Below, one piece after another: positions 1-10,730 of a stretch of DNA of 64,000 nucleotides (the stretch's first letter is position 1; every line of letters starts with the position of its first letter). The DNA is from Gonatopus flavifemur (taxonomy: Eukaryota; Arthropoda; Insecta; Hymenoptera; Dryinidae). A model generated the notes under the pieces. That model was given only the letters and a program-made list of their open reading frames with translations, had not been told where the DNA came from and searched no databases. The stretch is taken from positions 25,952,001 to 26,016,000 of the forward strand of contig JAFFJZ010000004.1 of assembly GCA_018340375.1 (NCBI GenBank), written 5' to 3'. Position numbers and translations under genes: made by a program.

Positions 1-52
1 TCATAAAGCGAATTCTGTGGGAACTAAAATAATTTTCTAAATACTTTTCCAG

Positions 53-199
53 TCTGCCACTCCATTACAGAATGCGGATCCACCAAAAGTAATTTTTGAT
101 TCTATAAAAACTAAACCAGTAGCAACAAGTTCTGCTACAGGATCTCGATTGATGTCAACGCTACCACCAAAAATGCTGGAGACAATGAGGAAATATCAG
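53..199 (+). CDS. COX7A: COX7A-like subunit, penultimate exon (partial gene)
   Basis: This internal exon is preceded by a pyrimidine-rich tract ending in AG (51-52) and followed by GTATTC at 200. It reads open for 49 codons in phase 0, ending in LPPKMLETMRKYQ. It joins in frame to the exon at 939-1070, which carries the membrane segment. The Ser/Thr/Ala-rich beginning suits the presequence and linker of a nuclear-encoded mitochondrial protein. The start codon lies left of the window. The splice sites and frame are seen directly. The family assignment comes mainly from the next exon. Confidence 0.7.
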
Positions 200-583
200 G
201 TATTCATTAAAAATGAAAAATGTAATCAATTTACTGTTTCATTTATATGAAAAACTTCTTTTATTGTTTTGATGGGTTTATTGTGTTTCAATTTAAATTC
301 TGTGGAACTACCTCTTTTGATCATAGGATTTATGAATTTAAAAGCTTCTAGTAGATTCCAGGGTTCCTGGTTTTTCATCCAAAATACTCATTAATAATTC
401 AACCCTTTAATACTGCAGCAGGCCGAAATTAGACCGAGGAAGGTATGTTGTGCTTTGTTCTCGATAGATTGCAGCACTAAAGGGTTGAGGAAATGCAAAA
501 AGAATCAATATTTTAAATAGAAAATTTATCAAACTCTCATCGATATTTTATGTAACCCTACACAAAGTATTCATAATTCTTAT

Positions 584-812
584 TACGGGTGTGTGAAACT
601 TGAATTTCTCAGTCGAATCGAACTTTGAAAAGTCGAACGGAACTCAGGCCGAACTTCAAATGTATTCTTTAGTCCAACTGAATGCAAACCGAACTTTTGC
701 AATTACTGTAGTTCGAAATTCGAACCGAACCGAACTTTTTCTATTATTCAAGTTCGAACCGAACCGAACAGTCGGAGTTCGATTCAAGATTCAAACGATT
801 CGCACAGCCCTA
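584..812. mobile_element. hAT-like miniature element in the COX7A-like intron
   Basis: The ends are imperfect inverted repeats: GGGTGTGTGAAACTTGAAT on the left, and TTCAAACGATTCGCACAGCCC on the right trimmed to its core TTCGCACAGCCC. The flanks ATTCTTAT (576-583) and ATTCTCAT (813-820) form an 8-bp target duplication with one mismatch, as expected for hAT transposons. The interior repeats GAACCGAACCGAAC-type motifs in both orientations. It has no coding capacity, so it would have been mobilised in trans. Confidence 0.7.
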
Positions 813-938
813 ATTCTCATAAATCAAAGTAATCTTTATGCTATCCACTCATAATTTCATAGTAAAATTCATTTGAAATCATTTACTGCAATATTCTTGT
901 TTGTCTCTAATAAACAGATGATTTATATTTGTTTATAG

Positions 939-1070
939 GAAAATGCACATAAACCAGTTTACCTGATAGGTGGAACTCCAGACAAAATTTTATTTGGAAT
1001 CACCGTGATAGGAGTCACTCTCAGTTTCATTCAAACATTACGCTATGCTTATCATGTAGCTCAAAAGTAA
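939..1070 (+). CDS. COX7A: COX7A-like subunit, terminal exon
   Basis: The exon follows an AG at 937-938, is phase 0 with the exon ending at 199, and encodes 43 residues plus TAA. The peptide starts ENAHKPVYLIGGTPDKILF and continues with a hydrophobic stretch (FGITVIGVTLSFI) and a short basic tail (HVAQK). The order P-V-x-L-x-G-G-x-x-D-x-x-L followed by one transmembrane helix is the layout of subunit 7A of mitochondrial cytochrome c oxidase, a small inner-membrane subunit of respiratory complex IV. A polyadenylation signal AATAAA lies at 1176. The intron (200-938) holds a hAT-like miniature element at 584-812. A COX7A-related assembly paralogue is possible instead. Confidence 0.7.
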   Translation, partial: ENAHKPVYLIGGTPDKILFGITVIGVTLSFIQTLRYAYHVAQK

Positions 1071-1531
1071 TCAAACTCCAGGAAATAATTCCATTCAGAA
1101 ATATTTAAAGTATGTAAATCTTTTAGAATAGTAGTGGATGATCTATTTACCATCAGAAATTGTTTAAAAACGTTGAATAAAATCGATTATGTCCATTATA
1201 TATCATTTTCTTCCATGAAAAAACTAATCCGCACTCATATGCATATTATTTCGGTTTTTGAGGTGAAATTGAAGGAGATATTACAAGGTATGACAGTACA
1301 CGGAGAAAATCCTACAACGCTGCGTACTATAGCCGACACGACTGGCTCGTGTTATAGAAAAAAATCATTTCAACACTGCTGCACTGTAAAAAATAGAATT
1401 GTACTTCTACTACATTCAGCGTAGGTAATAAAATTACCTAAGTTCAGCATAGGACATTCATCACAAAAAATGGTGAATTCCCTATGTTCAGAGTTGTACT
1501 ATAGCTATCTGTGGTTGGACCTTTGTATTAA

Positions 1532-1625
1532 GTGGATACGAGCGTTCACTTCGGACCTTTTTTTCTATTGTATAAGTTTGTCTTTTTCTAACCAACGTGC
1601 TCGGATGGTAAACGCTCGTATTCTC
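1532..1625. mobile_element. 94-bp TTAA-flanked miniature inverted-repeat element
   Basis: TTAA occurs on both sides (1528-1531 and 1626-1629). The ends pair as GTGGATACGAGCGTTCAC and GTAAACGCTCGTATTCTC. The TTAA target fits piggyBac or Kolobok elements. The GATAC-AGCG type ends recur at 2347, 2730 and 51167, so this is a family. It is non-coding. Confidence 0.65.
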
Positions 1626-2346
1626 TTAAGATTTGTGACTTCATTCACCACTGCCTGTGATTTTTTACGTTGCACGTGACAGTTTTACAACTGCCATGTA
1701 AAATTTCTATGCTAAGCGTGGGATAAATACAATTTGTAAAGGCTTATGTACAAATGTTGTACAAGTTTTCACCACAAAACACAATTTTACTGTTTTGAAA
1801 ATGTAGTTCTGCTACGCGTAGCGTAGGAATATTACAAAAATTTACCTCTGTAATAATACAATCAGAGTTTGTAAAGTTCATTTCATTCTTCACAGAGTGG
1901 CTACCAATGGAGGCTTCACAATGCATTGTATGCACAATATATATAGATATAGTTCCCGGTACAAAAATTAGTATCAAGTCTCAGACAGCGTTAGTGAGGC
2001 CTCCATACTGGAATCGTGTCAGCTACAGTACTCAGTATTGTAGCATTTTCTTCGTGTAGCCAAATCGATTTTTCATAATTATTCGAAATTTCAAAGAATA
2101 TAGTAAAACTATGATTCATATGAACATGAATACAAGCATAACTATGATGAAAGTCAATGAAAAAAAAATCGTAAATATACTGATGCGCGAATGACCTATC
2201 AGTTGCTAAAATCAAGGATGAAACAACAATGCATAATTAAATCAATGAATATACAACTCCAAAACTCTAACAATAGAATATCAAGAGATTCAAGAATCAA
2301 GTAACAGTTAATATTGTAATCAACAAAGTCGCAACCATAATATCAA

Positions 2347-2725
2347 GGAGATACCAGCGATCCCCGCTGATGCAACCGGCCATACGAGCGTACCGACTGA
2401 GTAAACATTTTCTCGGCAAGAATGTTCTGAACTAAATTCATGAAGAAGTATGGACTTTTCAGGAATTAATCTTCAATCCTTTATCTACTGCTGTACATCG
2501 TCCGAATTTTGAATTTCACAGAAACACTTTTCTCAGTCAGTATAACAAACTTTTTTTTTAAATACACAATTCGGGAAATGTATAGCAGTAGGTAAAAGGT
2601 TCAAGATTCATTCCTGAAAATTTCATACTTGATTAATTCAGTTCAGATTGTTTTTGCCAAAAAAATGTTTACTCAGTCGGTACGCTTGTATTGCAGGTTG
2701 CATCAGCGGGGATCGCTAGTACCCG
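2347..2725. mobile_element. Miniature inverted-repeat element of the GATACCAGCG family
   Basis: Two arms of about 165 bp pair with each other. Left is GATACCAGCGATCCCCGCTG, and the right arm reads the complement, ending CGCTAGTACCCG. TTAA is present on the right (2726-2729) and TCAA on the left (2343-2346), read here as a decayed TTAA. The element shares its right TTAA with the small hairpin that follows. No ORF of note. Confidence 0.6.
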
Positions 2726-2729
2726 TTAA

Positions 2730-2822
2730 CGGGACACTAGCGTTGGTAACGGACCTCTCTTTCTATCATATGATTCTGTCCCTTTCTAACCAATGACGTG
2801 GGTTACCGACGCTTGTGTCCCG
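2730..2822. mobile_element. 93-bp TTAA-flanked hairpin element
   Basis: TTAA flanks both sides (2726-2729, 2823-2826). The ends are CGGGACACTAGCG and its near complement CGCTTGTGTCCCG. A further related half-element follows from 2827 (CGGGATACGAGCTTACCGACC region) and matches the complement of 6540-6630. Confidence 0.6.
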
Positions 2823-3013
2823 TTAACGGGATACGAGCTTACCGACCAAGAACGGTTTTTTTCTTCCAAATTACTCGGAACTGAATCCATGAAAAAATCT
2901 CAAATTTTCAGGGATGATTCTTTGAGACCGAATGTACGTCGCTAAATAGCCCGAATTTCGAAAAAAAATTTGAAATTTTTTTTTTTTACAATTGATGAAC
3001 AACTAATTTTTAG

Positions 3014-3126
3014 TCGCTCAAGATAATTCTATCTGCATAAATTGCACCGTGTCCGATTCAGATTCTGATGAACATATCAGTGAAAGTGAAAAATTTGACA
3101 ACTTCGTTATTCTTGAAGAAAAATGA
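3014..3126 (+). CDS. Candidate terminal exon 1 of an unassigned gene (acidic tail)
   Basis: A long T tract and TTTTTAG precede 3014. The exon then reads TC plus 36 codons (AQDNSICINCTVSDSDSDEH and onward, ending VILEEK) and a TGA. The peptide is strongly acidic with Ser-Asp repeats, typical of a C-terminal tail. The acceptor is phase 1, the same as the two candidate exons downstream. No upstream donor exon was identified in the window, so the gene is unknown. It is supported by splice signal, frame and composition only. Confidence 0.35.
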
Positions 3127-3346
3127 TGTTTTCAAATTGTTCTGACTGTGGTGTGTGAGACACTTTCAGAATGCTTTTTTGCAAGATCTCTTTTATAAGT
3201 TTTCGTGCTATGAGGATATGACCTCTACGTCATTCTACGTGGATTTTTTTCGATTTTCAGTGTTACCATAGGATGGAATATGTATGAAATATCGTTTCTA
3301 ACGCTTTTACAAATGTATAATCAAGACGTTTGGTAATTGTATTTAG

Positions 3347-3627
3347 GCAAACTTATGAAAATACAGCAGAAGGCGCTACAAACGTTCTTGACGTATAAAA
3401 ATACCCTCATCACACGAAATCCTAAAGAACTATCAAGAGTAGAGAGAATTAAGCATGTTCAAACCGAAGTGGAATTGGGGATTCTCACGATCAGAGAATT
3501 TTTTCACAAATTCGAGGACGAATTAAAACGCCACAATGCGTGCATCGATTTCGATATGGGAGAAGACAACGAGGATATAGCAGAAGAGAGTGGTATAACG
3601 ACACCTGTTAAACCCTTGAACAAATAA
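3347..3627 (+). CDS. Candidate terminal exon 2 of an unassigned gene
   Basis: The sequence TTGTATTTAG precedes 3347. A phase-1 exon follows, reading 93 residues that begin GKLMKIQQKALQTFLTYKN, continue through an amphipathic helical stretch rich in Lys and Glu (KELSRVERIKHVQTEVELGI), and end in an acidic tail and VKPLNK before TAA. Two AATAAA signals follow within about 35 bases of the stop (near 3630 and 3657), which supports a genuine 3' end. I do not recognise the family. Open length, composition and polyadenylation signals make this the strongest of the three candidates. Confidence 0.5.
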
Positions 3628-3978
3628 GAATAAAGTACAAATGCAGGATTGTGCTTTGAATAAATATTTATATCCTATACTCATTCCTGCTTATTCTGAC
3701 ACCAGTTTGGAAATAATGAATTTCAAAACGTTAAAGATACTCACAATATGACTATTTTTTCAACATGACTCATGAGAAAACCTTATTTTATATTCAAAGT
3801 TCAATCCTGATCCTAGTGAAAATGCACGCTTATAGTAAGTCCTGTTGAACCTGACAGGATATGTGAAATTTTCGAATTTTATTTTATGTTAGTGAAGCGT
3901 ATAATGCTACCTGCATAGTACTAAAGCCCGAATAGAATATGAAGCTCTCGCGAACTTTCAGATCAGATCTGTATAGAT

Positions 3979-4376
3979 TGGGCCGAAGGTTCACGAAACC
4001 CAATTTTCAAGTCCACAAACGTTTCGTAAAGCTTCTACGAACGTTTATATATCCGCCTCGAAAGACTTTGAACAAACATAGATGGAACGTTCATTGAAGG
4101 TTCATCGAGGGTTTGATAAAGCTTTATAAAAATATCTATACTTATATTCATTTCCCAAAATTTACATGATTAATCAACTGATTATTAAACATAAATTAAT
4201 AGGAATTAGTATAGGCACAGATATTTTTATGAAAATTTATCAAACTTCCGATGAACCTTCATTGAACGTTCCGTCTTTGTTTTCTGAAAGCATATCGAGG
4301 CGGGTGTATCAACGTTCGTATGAGCTTTGCCAAACGTTTGTGAATCTAAATATCACCTTTCATGGACCGTCGGCAT
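3979..4376. mobile_element. Foldback element with GAACGTT-rich arms
   Basis: Left and right arms of about 140 bp are reverse complements of each other with scattered mismatches (for example CACAAACGTTTCG-AAAGC on the left and its complement near 4330-4350). The loop is AT-rich. No TSD was resolved and no coding capacity was seen. Confidence 0.5.
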
Positions 4377-4463
4377 TTTATGCCTAAAGAAATATTTTAG
4401 AAAACTTTGGTGAGTTGTATACATGCAATTTCGCGATTTAATTGAAATTTATAACGTTTCAAG

Positions 4464-4696
4464 ATACTGAAAGAGCGCCAACTGGAGCGGACCTTGAAGC
4501 GGAAACGGCTCCACAATCGGTACCATCGCCAAAAAAAAGTGTTGGTACCTTTCTTAAAACACGAAAGTGGATTGAGGATTGTGAAATTGAGTTTGCCTCC
4601 GAAACAAGATTAGCTATGAAGAATATATATGATTTCCCTGACTTGGACTCGAAATTGGCTTGTATTGACAATGAATTTTCTCTGAATTTGATTTGA
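4464..4696 (+). CDS. Candidate terminal exon 3 of an unassigned gene
   Basis: AACGTTTCAAG precedes 4464. The exon is again phase 1 and encodes 77 residues beginning DTERAPTGADLEAETAPQS, with a Pro/Ser/Lys segment, then a folded-looking part (TFLKTRKWIEDCEIEF), ending NEFSLNLI before TGA. No canonical AATAAA lies close after the stop. It has no obvious sequence relationship to the two preceding candidate exons. It may be an alternative last exon or an exon of a separate gene. Confidence 0.35.
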
Positions 4697-6086
4697 TTTC
4701 GTTAAGCTGTAGGTTTTTCAACTATAAATTGAATTCAACACAAAAAAATTAACAAACAAAAAAACACAAAAAAGCAAACAAAATCTCGTTACGGATTCAA
4801 GTCCGCCGTTTTTACAAATTGTTATTTTCTGTTTGAACGCGTGACTGTTTGAATTGATTCATTTATACAATTAAACTTACAGAATTCAATTGTTTACAAA
4901 TGTACACGTATATAAATTATTATGACTTGAAAAGCGTATAATACTTCGATTCCTTATTACCGCACGAATCATCCAAGTAGCACCAGAATAAACTATGAAC
5001 GGTCTTCGAATATTCGAAATATGTTCCATGCACATGCCAATGAAACGGCTTCATATATAATCGAATATATGACGGAACGTCATTCGAACGTCGATTGAAA
5101 GGATATCGTACATGTCGAATGTACTATGTACTGATCTAACCTCACCAAGGGTCTCTGGAATTGCAGAAAAGTGACAAATCTTCAGTTTCCAAGGAGCTCG
5201 ATTTTTATTTGCTCCTTCGTAACCAATCTTAGGATGCATTCGTTCGGTGATTCCTAATTCCTAGTTGTGAGAGAACTAGACTCACTATTTCAATCAATAT
5301 GACTAAATTATATGACGGAAACCAAAATTTCATTCAAAATCATAAAAACCACTGTCACCGACACCGATGTAAATTGGTATCATAATGATGTATGTGAAGA
5401 TATACGTAAGCAAATTGCATTTAAAGTGTGGTTCAAATGATATTTGATATCAGAATACGATAGATTATGCAAATTATGAGCGTATTATTAATAACAGTGT
5501 TGATGGAGATAAATTTTATGTTATGAACTTACTGTTGCTTACTGTATTGTAACGATTTTGAAGTTTTATTTCTGCTTCATGTGTCACGTGAAAAAATGAA
5601 TTATCTTACATTGAATTTCGAATAGTACTGGATAATAAGGTAGCTGAAGGATTTCTATGCCTTGCTCTCACTGATACAGTGTAATATGTTGAACAGTATA
5701 GTGCAGTATACTACCAGTAAATTTATTCAACAGTGTTTTTCTTTGATGCGGAATATTTTTTATAATGATTTAAATTGAGATCATTCCTCAACCAGGTATC
5801 CAAATCTCAAACTTTTGATATTCCGGAACTTGTAGGAGGCTCGTAAAACCTATAGGCAAGATAAATATAAGGAGTAAGATAATAGATATTTATTGTGATC
5901 AAGATACTCCATTAATTCAATATTGAGAACATGTATTGCTACCAAGAGTGACCAGAAAATATTACTGACCCTGTATAAATGTCATTGAAATTAAAAGTTG
6001 ATAAGTCAGTGATATCATCTTCGCTACAAATTACCTGATACCGAGATACCGTGAGGTTATATTTATTGTTTCAAGTAATCTATTGT
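4697..6086. other. Intergenic AT-rich stretch
   Basis: No exon-like reading frame with splice sites was found. Around 4930-5120 there are short palindromic segments (ATTCGAA, ATATATGA) that look like miniature-element remains. The rest is featureless AT-rich DNA. Confidence 0.5.
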
Positions 6087-6194
6087 TTTCATCTTCCGTT
6101 TTATTTAATCTATATTTTGTGACTAATTTCATTTTATACTATATAAACAGACAACTTCACACTTCTAGGGATTTTACTTTTCGTTGATTTGCCC
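6087..6194. mobile_element. Relic of the 20724-type hAT-like element
   Basis: The run GTGACTAATTTCATTTTATAC, shortened here to its core GACTAATTTCATTT, then ACAACTTCA and TTCGTTGATTTG, aligns with the right arm of the intact element at 20724-21211. Only this arm is recognisable. A younger hAT-like hairpin has inserted directly after it. Confidence 0.5.
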
Positions 6195-6393
6195 CAGGGG
6201 GCGTAATCTCGAATAGAAAATTTTCGGTAGTACAGTGAACTGTTTTACATGTATACACCAACACTAATTCGAAAATCGGTGTGATTTGTTCATTGTTTGT
6301 GTTAGTTGTATCTATGGCGAATAATTCACTGTACTACCGTACGGCAGCGCTGAAATCCGTTTGAGAATGTTGCATTTGAGATTATGCCCCCTG
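6195..6393. mobile_element. 199-bp hAT-like hairpin element
   Basis: Ends CAGGGGGCGTAATCTC and GAGATTATGCCCCCTG are inverted repeats. The flanks ATTTGCCC (6187-6194 and 6394-6401) are a perfect 8-bp target duplication. Internal inner arms pair around CAGTGAA/TTCACTG. Non-coding. The perfect duplication suggests a comparatively recent insertion. Confidence 0.8.
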
Positions 6394-6407
6394 ATTTGCC
6401 CTCCACC

Positions 6408-6640
6408 CGATTCTTCGAGACCTAATGTACGTCGCTAAACAGCCCAAATTTTGAATTTCAAAACAAAAATTTTGAAGAAAAAATGTTTTTTCGAAATCCG
6501 GGCTGTTTAGCGACGTACATTAGGTCTCAAAGAATCATCCCTGAAAATTTGAGATTCTTTCATGGATTCAGTTTCGAGTAATTTGGAAGAAAAAAACCAT
6601 TTTCGGTCGGCAAGCTCGTATCCCCGTTTCGCTCATTCTG
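6408..6640. mobile_element. Hairpin element with TGTACGTCGCTAAA arms
   Basis: CCTAATGTACGTCGCTAAACA near 6420 (core TGTACGTCGCTAAACA) and the complement near 6510 form a hairpin. The right half continues to GGTCGGCAAGCTCGTATCCC and matches the complement of 2827-2960, so the two loci share a family. Confidence 0.5.
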
Positions 6641-6817
6641 AACAAATTGTAACCCACATATGCTCGCTTTGCTCACATCTTGAACAATTTAGATATCCGG
6701 GGATATACGAAAACGCGCTCATCGGTTTTTCACTCAACTGAACAAATTTTCAAATATAATACTTTGAGAGCCTGAAACTAATTGCCTACCATTTTTTATA
6801 CCATCCTCAAATGATTG

Positions 6818-8147
6818 GCACCTCTCAAGGCTGCATAGCTGCCAAGATTAGAGCTTTACGCCGCGCTTCTTCTGAGCAGGCTGTGCACAAACATGGAAAC
6901 ACTCAAGATCGGAACGATTCCAGTCTTCTTGTGGTCTGATTCCACTATCACGTTGACATGGATTCGATCACCTCCCCGTACGTGGTCGGTATTATGGCTA
7001 ATAAGGTTTCCGAGATCCAACAATTGACTGATATTAAGGATTGGAACCATGTAGTTTCGAAGGATAATCCCGCGGACTTCATTTCTCGCGGTACAACCGT
7101 CGATCAATTGATCTGATTTTCGTTGTGGTGGAGAGGTCCTGATTGACTAACCCAAGATCGTGAGACGTGGTCCCTTTCTAAAGTAGTCTTGCACACTGAC
7201 GAGATACCGGAGTGAGCTAAAACTGTTTGTACGGTGTCCATTCAGGAAAACTCTAATTTCACAGATCAGTTGATTTCGAGGTACTCTTCGTTTGACAAAA
7301 TCATTAGAACCACCGCGTTTTACCTCAGATTTATCGGAAATTGCAGGAAGGCTTCGGTCGCGATAACCGGACCTTTGACCAAAGATGAGATTAATCGTTC
7401 TATCTCAGAGGTATGCAAGCCAATACAGACGCAACATTTTCGTACAGATATATAAAAACCCAAAACGTCCAGTGCTCTAAATCTGAACAGCAAGATTTTA
7501 TCATTATCGCCATTTCTGGATGAGAAAGGGGTACTGCGCGTGGGAGGTAGATTAGGGAACGTAGATTACCTGGATTACGATGCTAAGCACCCTATTCTGT
7601 TGCCACGATCCCATCCGTTGGTTATCTTGATGATACGGAAAGAACATAAAAGAAATATGCACGCGGGCGTACAAGCAACAATGTATTCGGTGCGATCTAC
7701 ATTTTGGCTGCTGGCTTTGAAGAATACTGTGCGTCGAGTAGAGCTTTAAGGCTAAGCCTTGGATTCGCGACGTCATTATGAGTGACTTGCCTACTTCTGG
7801 AACAACTCCATCACGCCCGTTCACATATACCGGTTCATATTTCGCGAGCTTGATCCACGTGCGTGAACACAAACGCAGAAATGCTCGTTTGGTGAAGGGA
7901 TACATTGCCCTTTTCGTGCGTTTCGCCACAAGGGCGGTGAATTTGGAGCTGGTTGCTGATCTGTCTTCCGAATTTTTCATGGGATCATTAAGACGCTTTG
8001 TTTCACGACGTGGAACGCCCGTCCGCATATATTCGGATAATGGGACTAATTTTGTGGGCGCGGTCAACGACTTGAAGGAAATTGCGAAACTGTTCGATGA
8101 AGCGCAATTTAAGAGCGATTTATCACAATTTATAACTTTTTTCCCTT
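6818..8147 (+). pseudogene. BEL/Pao retrotransposon pol relic (RNase H to integrase)
   Basis: Fragments in several frames keep the order of a BEL/Pao pol polyprotein. Near 6839 the frame reads LPRLELYAALLLSRL, then VFLWSDSTITLTWIRSP, then after a frameshift KVSEIQQL and NPADFISRG, which are typical of the RNase H/pol linker. Around 7530-7740 comes GVLRVGGRLGN, KHPILLPRSHP and H-x(4)-H type zinc-binding integrase sequence. From 7778 to 8130 the integrase core reads TPSRPFTYTGSYF, RFATRAVNLELV and YSDNGTNFVGA with the catalytic Asp of SDNGTNF. Multiple stops and frameshifts show it is dead. No LTRs were found. The integrase is cut at about 8147 by a foreign transposon end. Confidence 0.85.
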
Positions 8148-8257
8148 CAAGGTGCAAGCGAACAACGATACGGTACATTGGGATATAAACGATGGACTAC
8201 AATTTGGCATGGAAAAAAAATGTTTTCTTCCAAGTCGCCGACTAAGTTCCCAGGGGT
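8148..8257. mobile_element. Isolated end of the 8777-12496 foldback family
   Basis: About 110 bp match the right terminus of the large foldback element (ACATTGGG, AAACGATGGACTACA, TTTGGCATGGAAAAA, AAGTCGCCGACTAAGTTC, CAGGGGT). It sits directly at the break in the BEL/Pao integrase. It is a truncated or solo end. Confidence 0.7.
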
Positions 8258-8767
8258 TTGCGATTTGCGTTATTGAACAATGTTTTGAACGCATATCTTC
8301 CTTATGTCTGTATTATCCGAATGCCATGGAATTTTCAACATATTCAATTCACGAGCTGTTAGTTATAAGATATAAATTCCAAGTAAATGGGGCACGTGGG
8401 GAGGGAATGGTGAGAATTAAATTTTGAAATAGAATTTGAAAATCCCGAAAATACCACTATCATGCGGATATCTTTCGTTTCTATCATCCGATGGTTATGA
8501 AATTTTCACCAGTCTCATGCGGCATGTATAGTGGTCCCATATCAGTTTCGACCTGATGCTTACAGGAAAACACGGGACCGAGAAAGGAAACATGTCATCG
8601 AAAATTTTGATTTTGCGATCGGGCATGCCTTCGCTTCCTCCTATCCGATTGCAATTGAATGTATACCACGTTTCAATTTCAATGCGATCGTGTTCCCACA
8701 TGAGTTTCATCCCAATCGGTTGAAAAATGTGGAAAATCGACGTTCGACAAAATGAGGGAATCACGTG
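8258..8767. other. Unassigned sequence left of the foldback
   Basis: Overlapping open frames exist on both strands but none carries a recognisable motif or splice context. GC content is slightly higher than its surroundings. It may be part of a decayed element. Confidence 0.4.
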
Positions 8768-9739
8768 CCAATTAGCACCCCTGTGAACTTAGCCGGCGAC
8801 TTTGAGGAAAAATTTTTTTTTTCACGCCAAAATGTAGTCCATCGTTTGTACCCCAATGTACCGTGACGATTTTTGTTTGTACCCTAAAGGAAAATGAGTT
8901 ATAGGGGGTTGAAAAAAAAGTTTGCCGGCAACTTTTTCCGATTTTAATGATCTTGGGCTCATTGGAAAGAGGATGACGCGTAGATGTTTGTACCGATAAG
9001 GATTTTTGATTTTACCTCCAGGGAAAAAAGTTAGGGGCGATATTTCCGTGTTGAAGAGAGATGGAATAATTTTGACTGCGGAATGCGATTCCGGGGCGGG
9101 CGCCATTCAAGAATCATAGGTCATATGCCCATTTGATCACGGAGGGGGAGAATTAGGGGGGGGGGGATAACTTGATTTCAAAGCATAACAAAGGCATCCC
9201 GAGAGCGCAATCTGACTTCGGAGGAGGCGCCATTCAACAATCACAATTCATGTACCCACGTTCCATCAACGAGAAGGGGAATTGGGTGGGGAGGTGGGGT
9301 GATTTGTTCCGAAGCTTGACGGGAGTACCCTTACGCAAAACCTGATTTCAAGGAGAGCGCCATACGACGATTACGGGTCATGTGGCCAGTGCATCACGGA
9401 GGATGGGAATGGAGAAGTGGGAGATTGTCTTACGAACAGTTTTCAGTTTCAAGAGAGAGGAGATCGCTTCGATTGGGAATGCGATAGGGGTATTCCAACT
9501 ACGGAAACTGATTACGGAGAGGTCATCATTCGAATCACATAAGATTTTTCGATTCCAACGCAGTCGGTTCAATAGGGTGAATGAACATATCTCCGGGAAT
9601 GAGGGGTGATGTGTAAGGGGAATAACGAAATGCTGGAATATTGATGGACAAAGTTTTGCTAACACTGTCTCGAACGCGGATGCCGAAAGAAAGTGTTATT
9701 GCTGTAGATGTGCGAGATTCAGAAAGGAATTTCACATGG

Positions 9740-10730
9740 ATCAGTATGTTCCCTACATGCCACGGGATGATTTTACTGAGTGATGTCGTCTGAACCCTAA
9801 ATCTGGGAGAGCTGTGGAATTTTTGGAATGAGAGACTTGTAGGTCCAGAACTATCGGGAGCTATAAAATGACTTGGGAGATTCCGGCAAAAATTCTGCGT
9901 GAATCACAATGATCCCCACATGCCAGAGTATGATTTCACCCAGTATCATCGTTTGTACCCTAAATCCGGATGAGGTAGAGCATTTTGAAACTCATGATCC
10001 TGCAATTTTTCCACTTTCGGGAGCTATAAAATGACTTAGGAGATTCCGGAAAGAATTCTGCGTGAATGACAATCATCTCCACATGCCAGAGTGTGATTTC
10101 ATCCAGTATCATCGTTTGTACCCTAAATCCGGATGAGGTAGGGCATTTTGGAACTCATAATCCTATAATTTTTCCACTTTCGGGAGCTATAAAATGACTT
10201 AGGAGATTTCGGCGGAATTCTGCGTGGATGACAATCATCCCCACATGCCAGATTATGATTTCGACCAGTATCATCGTTTGTACCCTAAATCCGGATGAGA
10301 TAGAGCATTTGAAGACTGAAAAAGTTGTAATTTCGCAACTTTCGGGAGCTATAAAATGACTGAGGAGATTCCGGCAAAAATTCTGCGTGGATGACGATGA
10401 TCCCCACATGTCAGGGTATGATTCCACCCAGTATCATCGTTTGTACCCTGAATCCGGATGAGGTAGAGCATTTTGAAACTCATAATCCTGTAATTTTTCA
10501 ACTTTCGGGGGCTATAAAATGACTTACGAGATTCCGGCAAAAATTCTGCGTGGATAGCAGTGTACCCCACATGCCAGAGTATGATTTCCCAGGATATCAT
10601 TATTTGTACCCTAAATCCGGATGAGGTAGAGCATTTCAAAACTCATAACCCTGTACTTTTTCAACTTTCGGGACCTATAAAAGAGCTTGGGGGATTCCGG
10701 CTGAAATTCTGCGTTGATGGAAATGTCTCG
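9740..10730 (+). repeat. Left array of ~162-bp repeats in the foldback
   Basis: The marker GGGAGCTATAAAATGACT recurs near 9857, 10019, 10183, 10344, 10508 and 10670, a period of 161-164 bp. Each unit also has GATTCCGGCAAAAATTCTGC, CCCACATGCCAGAGTATGA and ATCATCGTTTGTACCC. Confidence 0.9.

Noticed and set aside
7552..8178. A 208-codon minus-strand frame
   Set aside because: It is the antisense shadow of the BEL/Pao integrase, which has recognisable motifs on the plus strand.
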